5,766 bases of DNA from Geminicoccaceae bacterium (GTDB lineage: Bacteria; Pseudomonadota; Alphaproteobacteria; Geminicoccales; Geminicoccaceae): positions 1-5,766 of the forward strand of contig JAPJRA010000277.1 of the NCBI GenBank assembly GCA_030824835.1. The letters are read 5' to 3'. Every line of letters starts with the position of its first letter. Position 1 is the first letter of the stretch. Positions 1 through 5,766 of the stretch are shown in pieces. The translations under genes and the position numbers were made by a program. The notes under the pieces are model-generated. The model was given only the letters and a program-made list of their open reading frames with translations. It was not told the origin of the DNA and did no database searches.

Positions 1-62
1 TTGCCGCTGCCGAGTAACCCGGTCAGCACGTTGGCGGTGACGCTGCGCCACTCGCGGATCAT
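1..62 (-). CDS. CobW/G3E-family P-loop GTPase, N-terminal fragment (gene continues off the left edge)
   Basis: Only 20 complete codons are in the window, read leftward from the ATG at 62-60: MIREWRSVTANVLTGLLGSG, followed by AA-, which would give the Lys of the P-loop. The pattern hydrophobic-strand, V-L-T-G-L-L-G-S-G-(K) is the Walker A start typical of CobW/COG0523 G3E GTPases (usual form TVLTGFLGSGKTT). These are GTP-dependent metallochaperone-type proteins for zinc, cobalt or nitrile hydratase metal centres. The ATG overlaps the stop codon of the preceding MCGLC gene as ATGA, which implies translational coupling and fixes the start. The metal-binding CxCC motif and the rest of the GTPase lie outside the window, so subfamily and metal cannot be assigned. 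Another P-loop protein is possible in principle, but the LTGLLGSG form and the neighbour favour CobW. Confidence 0.8.
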   Translation of the reverse strand, partial: MIREWRSVTANVLTGLLGSG

Positions 63-361
63 CGTGCCAGCCGCTCCACCTGCTCGATCACGGCAGGGTC
101 AAGCGGATCGATGGCCCTGCCGGCCAGCTTCTCGGCCGCCGGCCACAGTGCCCCCAGATGGCCTACGACCACGCTCTGTCCGGTCGGGCCGCTAAGGGTC
201 AGTCGACCCTGACTTTCCGTGCAGTTTACGCCGAACAGCTCCAGCACCGCATTGGCGACCTCAAGTCGGTAGCGCCCCCCGACAGCCCGATCCGAGCTCG
301 AAGCTCCGGACTGCTCGGTCCAGTGGCCGGCGTCGCCGAACATGCTGCACAGCCCGCACAT
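59..361 (-). CDS. Small conserved protein of unknown function starting MCGLC, coupled to a CobW-type GTPase
   Basis: This is a 100-residue protein with no signal peptide or membrane segment. It opens with M-C-G-L-C and has G-H-W at residues 12-14. The C-terminal half contains L-S-G-P-T-G (56-61), L-W-P-A-A-E-K-L-A-G-R (72-82) and D-P-L-D-P (85-89). I recall this architecture (MCGLCG start, GHW, LWPAAE-LAGR, DPLD) from uncharacterised proteins encoded beside CobW GTPases; no function is known to me. Cys2, Cys5 and His13 could form a metal site, which is inference. The MCG start also resembles the N-terminus of class II glutamine amidotransferases, but the protein is far too short for that fold. 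The start is chosen because a strong GGAGAGGG sits 5 bases upstream and the recalled family begins there; the open frame continues further upstream only as an antisense shadow of the cyclase gene. The stop overlaps the CobW start by 4 bases. Confidence 0.85.
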   Translation of the reverse strand: MCGLCSMFGDAGHWTEQSGASSSDRAVGGRYRLEVANAVLELFGVNCTESQGRLTLSGPTGQSVVVGHLGALWPAAEKLAGRAIDPLDPAVIEQVERLAR

Positions 362-366
362 CGGAG

Positions 367-374
367 CCCTCTCC
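367..374 (-). promoter_or_regulatory. Ribosome binding site of the MCGLC gene
   Basis: On the minus strand the sequence GGAGAGGG lies 5 bases before the ATG at 361-359. It decides this start over the open frame that continues upstream. Confidence 0.65.
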
Positions 375-379
375 GTCAC

Positions 380-399
380 GCACCCACATCGGTGGGTGC
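380..399. promoter_or_regulatory. Perfect 8+8 base inverted repeat in the divergent gap (operator or leader hairpin)
   Basis: The arms GCACCCAC (380-387) and GTGGGTGC (392-399) are exact reverse complements separated by the 4 bases ATCG. The repeat lies between the MCGLC gene (starting at 361, leftward) and the cyclase gene (starting near 444, rightward), in a gap of only 82 bases. It is 6 bases upstream of the MCGLC ribosome binding site. It could be a dimeric regulator's operator or, if transcription begins to its right, a hairpin in the MCGLC leader. An AT-rich TATATT (minus strand, 419-414) is a possible -10 element for the leftward genes, but no matching -35 is visible. The repeat itself is certain; its role is inference. 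Confidence 0.5.
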
Positions 400-443
400 A
401 ACACGCTTTGGGAAATATAGCCACACGGGGCATCCGAGCTACT

Positions 444-1682
444 ATGCAGCGCATGCCCCGCCCAACCATCGACGCGCACCTCGCCGCCGTTCTCGTCGCC
501 GATGCGATTGCCGGGAAGTCGCCTGCGGGGCTGCTGGAGGGCCTGTGCGGCGCCTTGATCTCGGCTGGCGTGCCGCTGGTCCGCGCCACGGTGGGTGCGC
601 TGCTGGTCCATCCGCTGCTCGATGCGACGCTGGTCATCTGGCGGGCGGATCGGGGAGCGTATCTCGACGATACCGCCCGCCCTGCCGTCCGCGGCAACGA
701 GGCTTGGCGGCACAGCCCGTTCCATCGCCTGCAGCTCGACGAAGCCAATGTGCTGCGCTGCCGGCTGGAGCGAGGCGAGGGGGTGCAGACCCATGTTGTG
801 CTCGCCGGGTTCGCGGCGGAAGGCGCCACGGACTATCTGGCGCTGCGCACCCAGCTCGCGGCCGGTGTCACGCTGGGCGAGGGGACCAGTATCTACTCGT
901 CCTGGATCACCCATCGTCCGGGCGGCTTCAGCGACGCCGACGTCGAGATTTTGCAGGGCATCCAGCCGCTGCTGGCCGTGCTCGTCGCCGCCGCTCTTGG
1001 CACCGCCACGGCAGGGACGCTGCTCGCCACCTATCTCGGTGCCGATGCGGCTAGCCGCGTCCTCGGCGGCGACATCGAGCGCGGCCGGGTCGAGATGATC
1101 CAGGCGGTGATCTGGTACAGCGACCTTGCCGGCTTCACCCGTCTCGTGGACAGGGTCTCCGGTGCCGGCATGCTGCAGATGTACCGGGGCCATGCCGAGG
1201 TCCTGGGCCTGCTCAACGACTATGCCGAGAACCTGGTCGACGCGATCGAGGGGCGTGGCGGCCAGGTGCTCAAGTTCATGGGCGACGGTATCCTCGCCAT
1301 CTTCCAGGGCGAATCGGACGCGCAGGCATGCGAGGCGGCTCTCGTGGCGTGGATCGAGGCCAGCGCGCGCTGCCGCCAGCTCGGCCACCGTGCCGCCGAG
1401 ACGCACCCCTACCTCGCCCTGCACGCGGGCGAGGTGCTCTATGGGAACATCGGCGGCCGAACGCGCCTCGACTTCACGGTGCTCGGCCCCGCGGTCAACG
1501 AGGCCGCCCGGATCGCGGCCATGTGCCGCTCGCTGGGCCGGGCCGTGGTCATGTCGGAGAGCTTTGCCGCACTTTGCCCGCCGCATCGGCAAGAGAGCCT
1601 GGTGGCCCTCGGCCGTCACACGCTGCGCGGCGTGGCACGCTCGCAGATGCTGTACGGGCTGGAGTCCGCGGGCGGAAGTTGA
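444..1682 (+). CDS. Class III adenylate/guanylate cyclase with an N-terminal sensor-like domain
   Basis: This 412-residue cytosolic protein should make cAMP from ATP. The catalytic domain (about 215-410) carries both metal-binding Asp residues, D227 in WYSDLAGFT and D281 in KFMGDG. Lys277 and Thr345 (in DFTVLG) sit at the purine-specifying positions; the Lys/Thr pair is characteristic of class IIIb adenylate cyclases. The transition-state residues N352 and R356 in VNEAAR are also present, so the enzyme looks intact. Residues 1-200 match a domain I recall in front of many alphaproteobacterial cyclases (HPLLDATLVIW, EGATDYLAL, ITHRPGGFSDAD), probably GAF-like; its ligand is unknown. No membrane segment is evident. 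The ATG at 444 is preferred, with an equally possible ATG at 453; neither has a strong ribosome binding site. An ATG at 342 would overlap the divergent MCGLC gene and is unlikely. Guanylate cyclase activity cannot be excluded from sequence. Confidence 0.95.
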   Translation: MQRMPRPTIDAHLAAVLVADAIAGKSPAGLLEGLCGALISAGVPLVRATVGALLVHPLLDATLVIWRADRGAYLDDTARPAVRGNEAWRHSPFHRLQLDEANVLRCRLERGEGVQTHVVLAGFAAEGATDYLALRTQLAAGVTLGEGTSIYSSWITHRPGGFSDADVEILQGIQPLLAVLVAAALGTATAGTLLATYLGADAASRVLGGDIERGRVEMIQAVIWYSDLAGFTRLVDRVSGAGMLQMYRGHAEVLGLLNDYAENLVDAIEGRGGQVLKFMGDGILAIFQGESDAQACEAALVAWIEASARCRQLGHRAAETHPYLALHAGEVLYGNIGGRTRLDFTVLGPAVNEAARIAAMCRSLGRAVVMSESFAALCPPHRQESLVALGRHTLRGVARSQMLYGLESAGGS

Positions 1683-1848
1683 CGAAGCGGGATCACTGGG
1701 GCACCGTTCGGCCGGCGTGGCCTACGCCCAACCTCCCAGGAGCGTCCCCGGCACGGTCTCCCACGGAGGCAAAGGGACTTCCGTCTCAGGTCGCTGTGCT
1801 GGTCCGAGCGTTTCGGATGTGGTTGCCGAGGAACACCGTCCGAGACGT

Positions 1849-1854
1849 GAGAGG
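1849..1854 (+). promoter_or_regulatory. Ribosome binding site of the nitrilase-like gene
   Basis: GAGAGG lies 8 bases before the ATG at 1863 and supports that start, and therefore the reality of the Arg-rich N-terminal extension. The 180-base gap before the gene (1683-1862) otherwise shows only a small hairpin (TCCGA 1803-1807, TCGGA 1813-1817) and no convincing promoter or terminator. Confidence 0.6.
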
Positions 1855-1862
1855 CCATCACG

Positions 1863-2861
1863 ATGACGGAAAACGGCAATCTCAAACGCCGCGTTCGGGC
1901 TCGCGCTGAGAGAACGGGTGAATCCTACACGGCGGCGCTCCGACACGTTCGCCGGAGCTCCCCGGACGGCTCGGTGCTCGACGCCGCAACGCTGCGGCTG
2001 GCCGTGGCGCAGACCACGCTCCGTGACGATCCTCGCAACGGTGCCGAGCTGCGCCTTGGCGGTGTGGAGATGCGACGCCTGATGCGCGCGGCGCGTCAGG
2101 CGGGAGCGAGGGTCGTGCATTTCCCCGAGGGTACGATCTGCTTCCCGAACAAGCGCATCCTGTCGGTGGACGGCCCCGAGCATGTCGGGCCCGCCGATTG
2201 GGACCGGTTCGCTTGGGACGTATTGCGCGAGGAACTGGAGGCCACGCGGGCGTTCGCGCGCGAACTCGGTCTATGGACGGTCTTCGGCTCGGTGCATCGC
2301 CTCACCGGGCCGCACCGGCCGCACAACAGCCTTTATGTCGTCTCCGATCGGGGGCAGCTGGTGACGCGCTACGACGAGCGCATGCTGTCGAACACCAAGA
2401 TCTCCTTCATGTACACGCCGGGCTCGATCCCGGTGACGTTCATGGTCGACGGGTTTCGCTTCGGCTGCGCGCTGGGCATGGAGGCGCATTTTCCCGAAAT
2501 CTTCCTCGAGTACGAGCGACTCGATGTCGACTGCGTGCTGTTCTCGACCTCCGGTGGCTCGCCCGTGGACGATCCGACCTTCGCCGCCGAGACGCAGGGG
2601 TATGCGGCCAGCAACAGGTACTGGTTCGGTTTCTCGCTGCTGGCACACCCTGGTCAGACGGTCCCATCGGGCATCGTGGCGCCCGGCGGTCGATGGGCCG
2701 GGCAATGCCCGGCCGACGGCATGCCCTCGATCGCCGTCGTCGACATGGACCACAATGCGGGCGACCTTGCGCGGCCGTGGCGGCGCAAAGCGAGGTCTGG
2801 TCTCTACGCGCCGCACTGCGTGGCGGACGACCGGCGAAGCCAGGACCGCAGCGCCTTTTGA
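1863..2861 (+). CDS. Carbon-nitrogen hydrolase (nitrilase superfamily) fold protein, probably lacking catalytic residues
   Basis: This is a 332-residue protein. Residues 6-30 form a basic helical segment (KRRVRARAERTGESYTAALR) before the nitrilase-fold domain (about 44-305). Fold landmarks are VVHFPEG with the catalytic Glu at E89, HNSLYVVSDRGQLVTRY (154-170), YTPG (174-187 region), GMEAHFPE (205-212), and NRYWFGFS...SGIVAPGGR (251-277). Active members use a Glu-Lys-Cys triad. Aligning on the conserved F-P-E, the nucleophile position (seven residues before the Glu of FPE) is Gly205 (codon GGC), with the nearest Cys at 202. The Lys position in the usual Y-x-K motif is Glu172 (YDERML). Amidase or nitrilase activity is therefore doubtful. 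The alternative is that Cys202 or an unusual geometry serves catalysis. The gene lies 180 bases after the cyclase on the same strand and converges with the oxidoreductase gene, 33 bases away. A substrate cannot be named. Confidence 0.92.
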   Translation: MTENGNLKRRVRARAERTGESYTAALRHVRRSSPDGSVLDAATLRLAVAQTTLRDDPRNGAELRLGGVEMRRLMRAARQAGARVVHFPEGTICFPNKRILSVDGPEHVGPADWDRFAWDVLREELEATRAFARELGLWTVFGSVHRLTGPHRPHNSLYVVSDRGQLVTRYDERMLSNTKISFMYTPGSIPVTFMVDGFRFGCALGMEAHFPEIFLEYERLDVDCVLFSTSGGSPVDDPTFAAETQGYAASNRYWFGFSLLAHPGQTVPSGIVAPGGRWAGQCPADGMPSIAVVDMDHNAGDLARPWRRKARSGLYAPHCVADDRRSQDRSAF

Positions 2862-2894
2862 ACGTCGGGCGACCGTGGAGCGTCGTCCATCCGT

Positions 2895-5057
2895 TCAGGC
2901 GGGTGCGGCACTGGCGTCGGCGCCCGCCTTCACGACCTGGACGAGATTGTCCGAGTAGGTGCCGGCGCGGCCCATGGCGCAGTGCCGGTCGGAGCTGATC
3001 GCGTTGACCGAGGTGCCGGAGCTGGTCGAGCCCGGCCAGTGCCCGACATTGGCCATCACCAGACCCGGCATCAGATCCTCGCTGAGCTCGGCCGGGCCCT
3101 CGAACGAGCCGCGAGCGTTGAACACCCGGACCATGTGCCCGGGCTGGATCGCGCGCGCGGCGGCGTCGAGCGGGTGCAGGAAGACGATCTGCTCGCCCTG
3201 CCGCTGCATCTTCTGCGGCTCGTTGCCGTACTGCGTGTTCAAGAACGCGTGCGGCTTGGGCGAGACGATGCTCAGCGGATAGTCCAGGGCCAGCGTCGGG
3301 TTGGAGGCCGGCGATTCGAACGGGGGGATGTAGGCCGGCAGCGGATCGATCGGGTCGCCGGACTGCTCGCCCTCGTACATGGAGCGCCACACCGGGACGA
3401 CGAAGTCCCCGGCCGCCGCCATGCTCGACTTGAACTCGCACTTGCCCGAGGCCGTCTTGAACCCGCCTTCGGCATGCGGCGCGCGCTCGCCCGGTGCGCC
3501 GACATTGAGCCGCATCCAGCCCTTCTCCTTGAGCAGGTCGAGCGTGATGCCCTGCAGCTGCGGCGCGCTCCAGTCGTAGAACTCAAGCAGCATCTCGTCG
3601 TCGGTCATGGTCCAGTAGTCGTCGTCGAAGCCCATGGTCCTGGCCAGCCGGCGGAACAGCTCGACGTTGGGGATGCACTCGCCCGGCGCCGGGATCGCCG
3701 GCTGGTTCAGCATCATGTAGAGATGGCCCCAGGTGACCATCAGGTCGTACTGCTCGCCCTGCATCGTGGCCGGAAGGATCAGGTCGGCATACTTCGCGGT
3801 GTCGGTGACGAACAGCTCGCTCACCACCGTGAACAGGTCCTCGCGCTGCAGGCCCTGGACGATCTTGCCTTGGGCGGGCGCCTGCGAGACCGGGTTCGAA
3901 TTGTAGACAAAGAGCGACATGACCGGCGGGTCGAGCGCCATCTCGCCGGTGAGCGCCGCGCCCAGATCGAGCTCGTTGATCACCCGCGTGCCGGGCTTGA
4001 TCCAGTCCGGTCGGCAGATGCGGTCGAAGCGGGTCGGGAACTCCCAGATCGGCATCTCGACCGTGCCGCCGCCGACATGCCGCCAAGCGCCGACCAAGGC
4101 CGGCAGGCAGGTGATCGCCCGGATCGCCTGACCGCCGCCGTGGCTGCGCTCGAGCGCCACGCCCTGACGGATGGCCGACGGCTGCGTCGTCGCGTACTCG
4201 CGCGCCAGTTTGCGGACATCCTCGGCCGGTATGCCGGTGATCTCGGCCACCCGCTCCGGCGGATACTCGGCGGCACGACCCTTCAGCTCCTCGAAGCCCG
4301 CCGTGTACTTCTCGACATAGTCTTGGTCGACCAGCCCCTCGGCGATGATCACGTTCATCATGCCCAGTGCCAGCGCCGCGTCCGTGCCCGGCCTGATCGC
4401 GATATGCCAGTCGGCGGCCTTGGCCGTGCGTGTGCGGACCGGGTCGATGACCACGACCTTGGCACCGTTTTTCTGCGCTTCCAGGATGAACGGCCAGGCG
4501 TGCAGGTTGGTGCTGATCATGTTCATGCCCCACACGACGATATACTTCGCGTAGGTCAGGCTCTCGACGTCCAGGCCGCCCGTGGGCCCCACGGTCATCA
4601 GCCAGGCGGTGGACGACCCGGATTCGCAGTAGGTCTTCTCGGCGACGCTGGAGCCCAGGCGGTTGAAGAACGCGTCGCCCGCCGTCAGCCCGTTCAGCGT
4701 CCCCTGATGCCCCAGATAGGCGTGCGGCATGATCGCCTGCGCGCCGTGCGTGGCGATGATCTCCTCCCAGCGGCTCTTGATCAGGCCCAGCGCCTCGTCC
4801 CAGGAGATCCGCTCGAACTTGCCGGCACCTTTGGGGCCGACGCGGCGCATCGGGTAGAGCACCCGCTCGGGATTGTAGTGATGCTGGGCGAAGTCCTTGA
4901 GCTTCACGCAAAGGCCACCGCGCGTCATCGGGTGATCGGGATCGCCGGTTACTTCGACGAGCCTGTCGCCGTCGACGTGATACAGGAAGGCGCAAGTATC
5001 AGGGCAGTCGTGAGGGCATGCTCCGCGCACGACCTTCAGGTCGGTAGGGACCTTCAT
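2895..5057 (-). CDS. Molybdopterin-dependent oxidoreductase (DMSO reductase/BisC superfamily), catalytic subunit
   Basis: This 720-residue protein is full length for a single-subunit member. The N-terminal [4Fe-4S] site is C14-x3-C18-x3-C22-x27-C50, followed by K52, the usual electron-relay Lys between cluster and pterin. Cys144 in KTYCESGSS aligns with the Mo/W ligand (Sec140 of E. coli FdhF). Pterin-binding blocks include VVWGMNMISTNLHAW (174-188), VVIDPVRTRTAKAADWH (202-218) and RPGTDAALALGM (222-233). YNSNPV (385-390) and TDTAKYADLILPA (418-430) follow, then the C-terminal molydopterin dinucleotide-binding domain (about 593-710). There is no twin-arginine signal or membrane segment, so it acts in the cytoplasm. 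The ligand Cys is followed by Glu145, not the His of formate dehydrogenases, so a formate dehydrogenase call is not supported; the substrate is unknown. No Fe-S or membrane partner subunit is present in the window on its downstream side. The divergent TetR gene suggests induction by a small molecule. Confidence 0.96.
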   Translation of the reverse strand: MKVPTDLKVVRGACPHDCPDTCAFLYHVDGDRLVEVTGDPDHPMTRGGLCVKLKDFAQHHYNPERVLYPMRRVGPKGAGKFERISWDEALGLIKSRWEEIIATHGAQAIMPHAYLGHQGTLNGLTAGDAFFNRLGSSVAEKTYCESGSSTAWLMTVGPTGGLDVESLTYAKYIVVWGMNMISTNLHAWPFILEAQKNGAKVVVIDPVRTRTAKAADWHIAIRPGTDAALALGMMNVIIAEGLVDQDYVEKYTAGFEELKGRAAEYPPERVAEITGIPAEDVRKLAREYATTQPSAIRQGVALERSHGGGQAIRAITCLPALVGAWRHVGGGTVEMPIWEFPTRFDRICRPDWIKPGTRVINELDLGAALTGEMALDPPVMSLFVYNSNPVSQAPAQGKIVQGLQREDLFTVVSELFVTDTAKYADLILPATMQGEQYDLMVTWGHLYMMLNQPAIPAPGECIPNVELFRRLARTMGFDDDYWTMTDDEMLLEFYDWSAPQLQGITLDLLKEKGWMRLNVGAPGERAPHAEGGFKTASGKCEFKSSMAAAGDFVVPVWRSMYEGEQSGDPIDPLPAYIPPFESPASNPTLALDYPLSIVSPKPHAFLNTQYGNEPQKMQRQGEQIVFLHPLDAAARAIQPGHMVRVFNARGSFEGPAELSEDLMPGLVMANVGHWPGSTSSGTSVNAISSDRHCAMGRAGTYSDNLVQVVKAGADASAAPA
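2898..2928 (+). terminator. Possible terminator hairpin beyond the nitrilase-like gene
   Basis: GGCGGGTGC (2898-2906) can pair with GCGCCCGCC (2920-2928) over 9 positions including one G-T wobble, around a 13-base loop. It follows the nitrilase stop by 36 bases but lies inside the last codons of the convergent oxidoreductase gene. It has only TT, not a T-run, after it. The Ala/Gly-rich coding sequence could produce the repeat by chance. Confidence 0.2.
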
Positions 5058-5063
5058 CGAACT

Positions 5064-5070
5064 CTCCTCT
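5064..5070 (-). promoter_or_regulatory. Ribosome binding site of the oxidoreductase gene
   Basis: AGAGGAG on the minus strand lies 6 bases before the ATG at 5057-5055. It supports that start, which also places the first cluster Cys at residue 14 with no export signal. Confidence 0.65.
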
Positions 5071-5175
5071 GGGCTGGCAGCATGGAGGAAGCGGTACGTT
5101 GACCGTGCTAGTTAGAATGAATATCGATAAAAGCATCAGCCGGCAATAGGTCGTCCGTCCAAAAATATGAATAAC

Positions 5176-5197
5176 CATGCTGCTCTCGAGCTGCATG
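5176..5197. promoter_or_regulatory. 22-base near-palindrome, candidate TetR-type operator
   Basis: The half-sites CATGCTGCTC and GAGCTGCATG flank a central TC. Nine of the eleven base pairs are symmetric; the exceptions are the T-T at the sixth pair and the centre. It lies in the gap between the divergent oxidoreductase and TetR genes, 118 bases from the former's start and 158 from the latter's, inside a visibly AT-richer stretch (about 5100-5230) where promoters are expected. TetR-family dimers commonly bind such palindromes between their own gene and a divergent target. The symmetry is seen directly; binding is inference. Nothing else in the 5058-5355 gap is clear beyond an 8-base palindrome TATCGATA (5122-5129). 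Confidence 0.45.
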
Positions 5198-5355
5198 CAT
5201 AGATAAGCGTCAAGTTGCCTAATATTCCGTCACTGGGTGCCATTGGTGTGGGCTGGTCGAGCGGGCTGCGGCGCGGCGTGCGCGCCCGCGTCCCTTTGCC
5301 GGGAGGTAGCCGTGCGCTATGGACCCACCACGCCAATACGACGGAAAGACGGGAA

Positions 5356-5766
5356 ATGGCGACCAACAGGCTGCATGCGACGCCCGCGACCCACAAAGGC
5401 AACGAGCGGGTCGCCGCCATTCTCGACGCCGCCAGGAACGTGCTGGTCGAGGAGGGCTTCGCCGCGCTGTCGTTTCGCGAGGTCGGCAAGCGGACCGGCA
5501 TGACCGTGGGCAATGTCGGCTACTATTTCCCGAGCAAGGAGAGCCTTCTGGTTGCTCTGGCCGAGCACATCTTTGACCGCTGGGACGCGCGGTTCCGCCG
5601 GCACGTGCCCCCGGGTCTCGACGATGCCCATGCGATCTTCGCCCACTCGATCCGATTCATGATCGAGGAGAACAAGCGGCCGAAAACCAAATCGCTGCTG
5701 CTCGAGATGTGGGCGATGGCCAACCGGAGCCGATCGATCGCGCGGATGATGGACACGTTCTACGGC
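5356..5766 (+). CDS. TetR/AcrR-family transcriptional regulator, N-terminal part (runs off the right edge)
   Basis: The first 137 residues are present and the frame is open at the window end; the family is usually about 190-220 residues. Residues 20-67 form the TetR DNA-binding domain: AAILDAARNVLVEEGFAALSFREV (20-43), the helix-turn-helix KRTGMTVGNVGYYFPSKESLL (45-65), with the family signature Y-Y-F-x-S-K-E. The remainder (EHIFDRWDARFRRH onward) is the start of the helical ligand-binding and dimerisation domain, whose ligand cannot be inferred. The start ATG follows GGAAAGACGGGAA, a weak ribosome binding site; no in-frame start is near upstream. It is divergent from the molybdopterin oxidoreductase gene across a 298-base gap that contains a near-palindrome, so it most likely represses that gene and itself. 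Confidence 0.93.
   Translation, partial: MATNRLHATPATHKGNERVAAILDAARNVLVEEGFAALSFREVGKRTGMTVGNVGYYFPSKESLLVALAEHIFDRWDARFRRHVPPGLDDAHAIFAHSIRFMIEENKRPKTKSLLLEMWAMANRSRSIARMMDTFYG

Noticed and set aside
342..443. Earlier cyclase start at 342
   Set aside because: It would overlap the divergent MCGLC gene and its ribosome binding site, and read through the inverted repeat. The extension does not resemble the cyclase N-terminal domain.
362..829. N-terminal extension of the MCGLC frame to an upstream ATG at 829
   Set aside because: The extra part is antisense to the cyclase and Ser/Arg-rich. The strong ribosome binding site at 367-374 and the recalled family start both point to 361.
261..1619. 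452-codon open frame on the minus strand
   Set aside because: It is an antisense shadow of the cyclase gene, with no recognisable domain.
1803..1844. Small hairpin TCCGA/TCGGA and direct repeat GTCCGAG (1802-1808, 1838-1844)
   Set aside because: Five-base arms and a seven-base repeat are expected by chance in DNA of this composition. No T-run follows to suggest a terminator.
2982..5102. 706-codon open frame on the plus strand
   Set aside because: It lies antisense to the molybdopterin oxidoreductase. Its translation is low-complexity Arg/Leu/Val/Asp-rich with no motifs, whereas the minus-strand frame has a full set of family motifs. It is a GC3-driven shadow.
5118..5146. Possible minus-strand promoter TTGCCG - 17 bases - TATTCA
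   Set aside because: The spacing is right, but the -10 matches only three of six consensus bases. This is too weak to annotate, although the AT-rich region is where a promoter is expected.
4999..5196. 65-codon minus-strand frame over the oxidoreductase start
   Set aside because: It overlaps the true start in another frame, has no supporting ribosome binding site or motif, and crosses the control region.
5242..5337. Loose inverted repeat ATTGGTGTGGG / CCCACCACGCCAAT in the TetR leader
   Set aside because: The arms are imperfect with a three-base insertion and lie over 70 bases apart, so it is likely chance.

Overview
The window is GC-rich chromosomal DNA that fits a proteobacterium, most likely an alphaproteobacterium. 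This rests on high GC with strong GC3 bias and long spurious antisense frames, on a class III cyclase with an N-terminal domain I recall mainly from rhizobial and rhodospirillal genomes, and on a CobW-type gene coupled to a small MCGLC protein. The genus cannot be fixed from the sequence. No tRNA, rRNA, insertion sequence, integrase or CRISPR array is visible.

Layout. (1) Left end, minus strand: a 100-residue protein beginning MCGLC (59-361) overlaps by 4 bases (ATGA) the start of a CobW/G3E-type P-loop GTPase, of which only the first 20 codons, up to the Walker A motif, lie in the window (1-62). (2) A divergent 82-base gap holding a perfect 8+8 base inverted repeat (380-399). (3) Plus strand: a class III adenylate/guanylate cyclase (444-1682) with a complete set of catalytic residues. 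(4) Plus strand: a carbon-nitrogen hydrolase (nitrilase) fold protein (1863-2861). It has an Arg-rich helical N-terminal extension and appears to lack the nucleophilic Cys and probably also the catalytic Lys. (5) Minus strand, converging on it with a 33-base gap: a 720-residue cytoplasmic molybdopterin oxidoreductase (2895-5057) with one Fe-S cluster site and a Cys at the Mo/W-ligand position. (6) A comparatively AT-rich divergent region (5058-5355) with a 22-base near-palindrome. (7) Plus strand, running off the right end: a TetR-family repressor (5356 onward).

How the genes may work together. The TetR gene and the oxidoreductase diverge from one control region with a plausible operator, so a ligand-induced oxidoreductase is the simplest model. 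The MCGLC and CobW genes form a translationally coupled pair, probably concerned with metal handling. The cyclase is divergent from that pair and may share its control region. The nitrilase-like gene has its own good ribosome binding site and no clear partner apart from lying downstream of the cyclase. I see no evidence of one integrated novel system. The most unusual items are the probable nitrilase pseudoenzyme, the coupled MCGLC/CobW pair, and the two palindromes in the divergent control regions.
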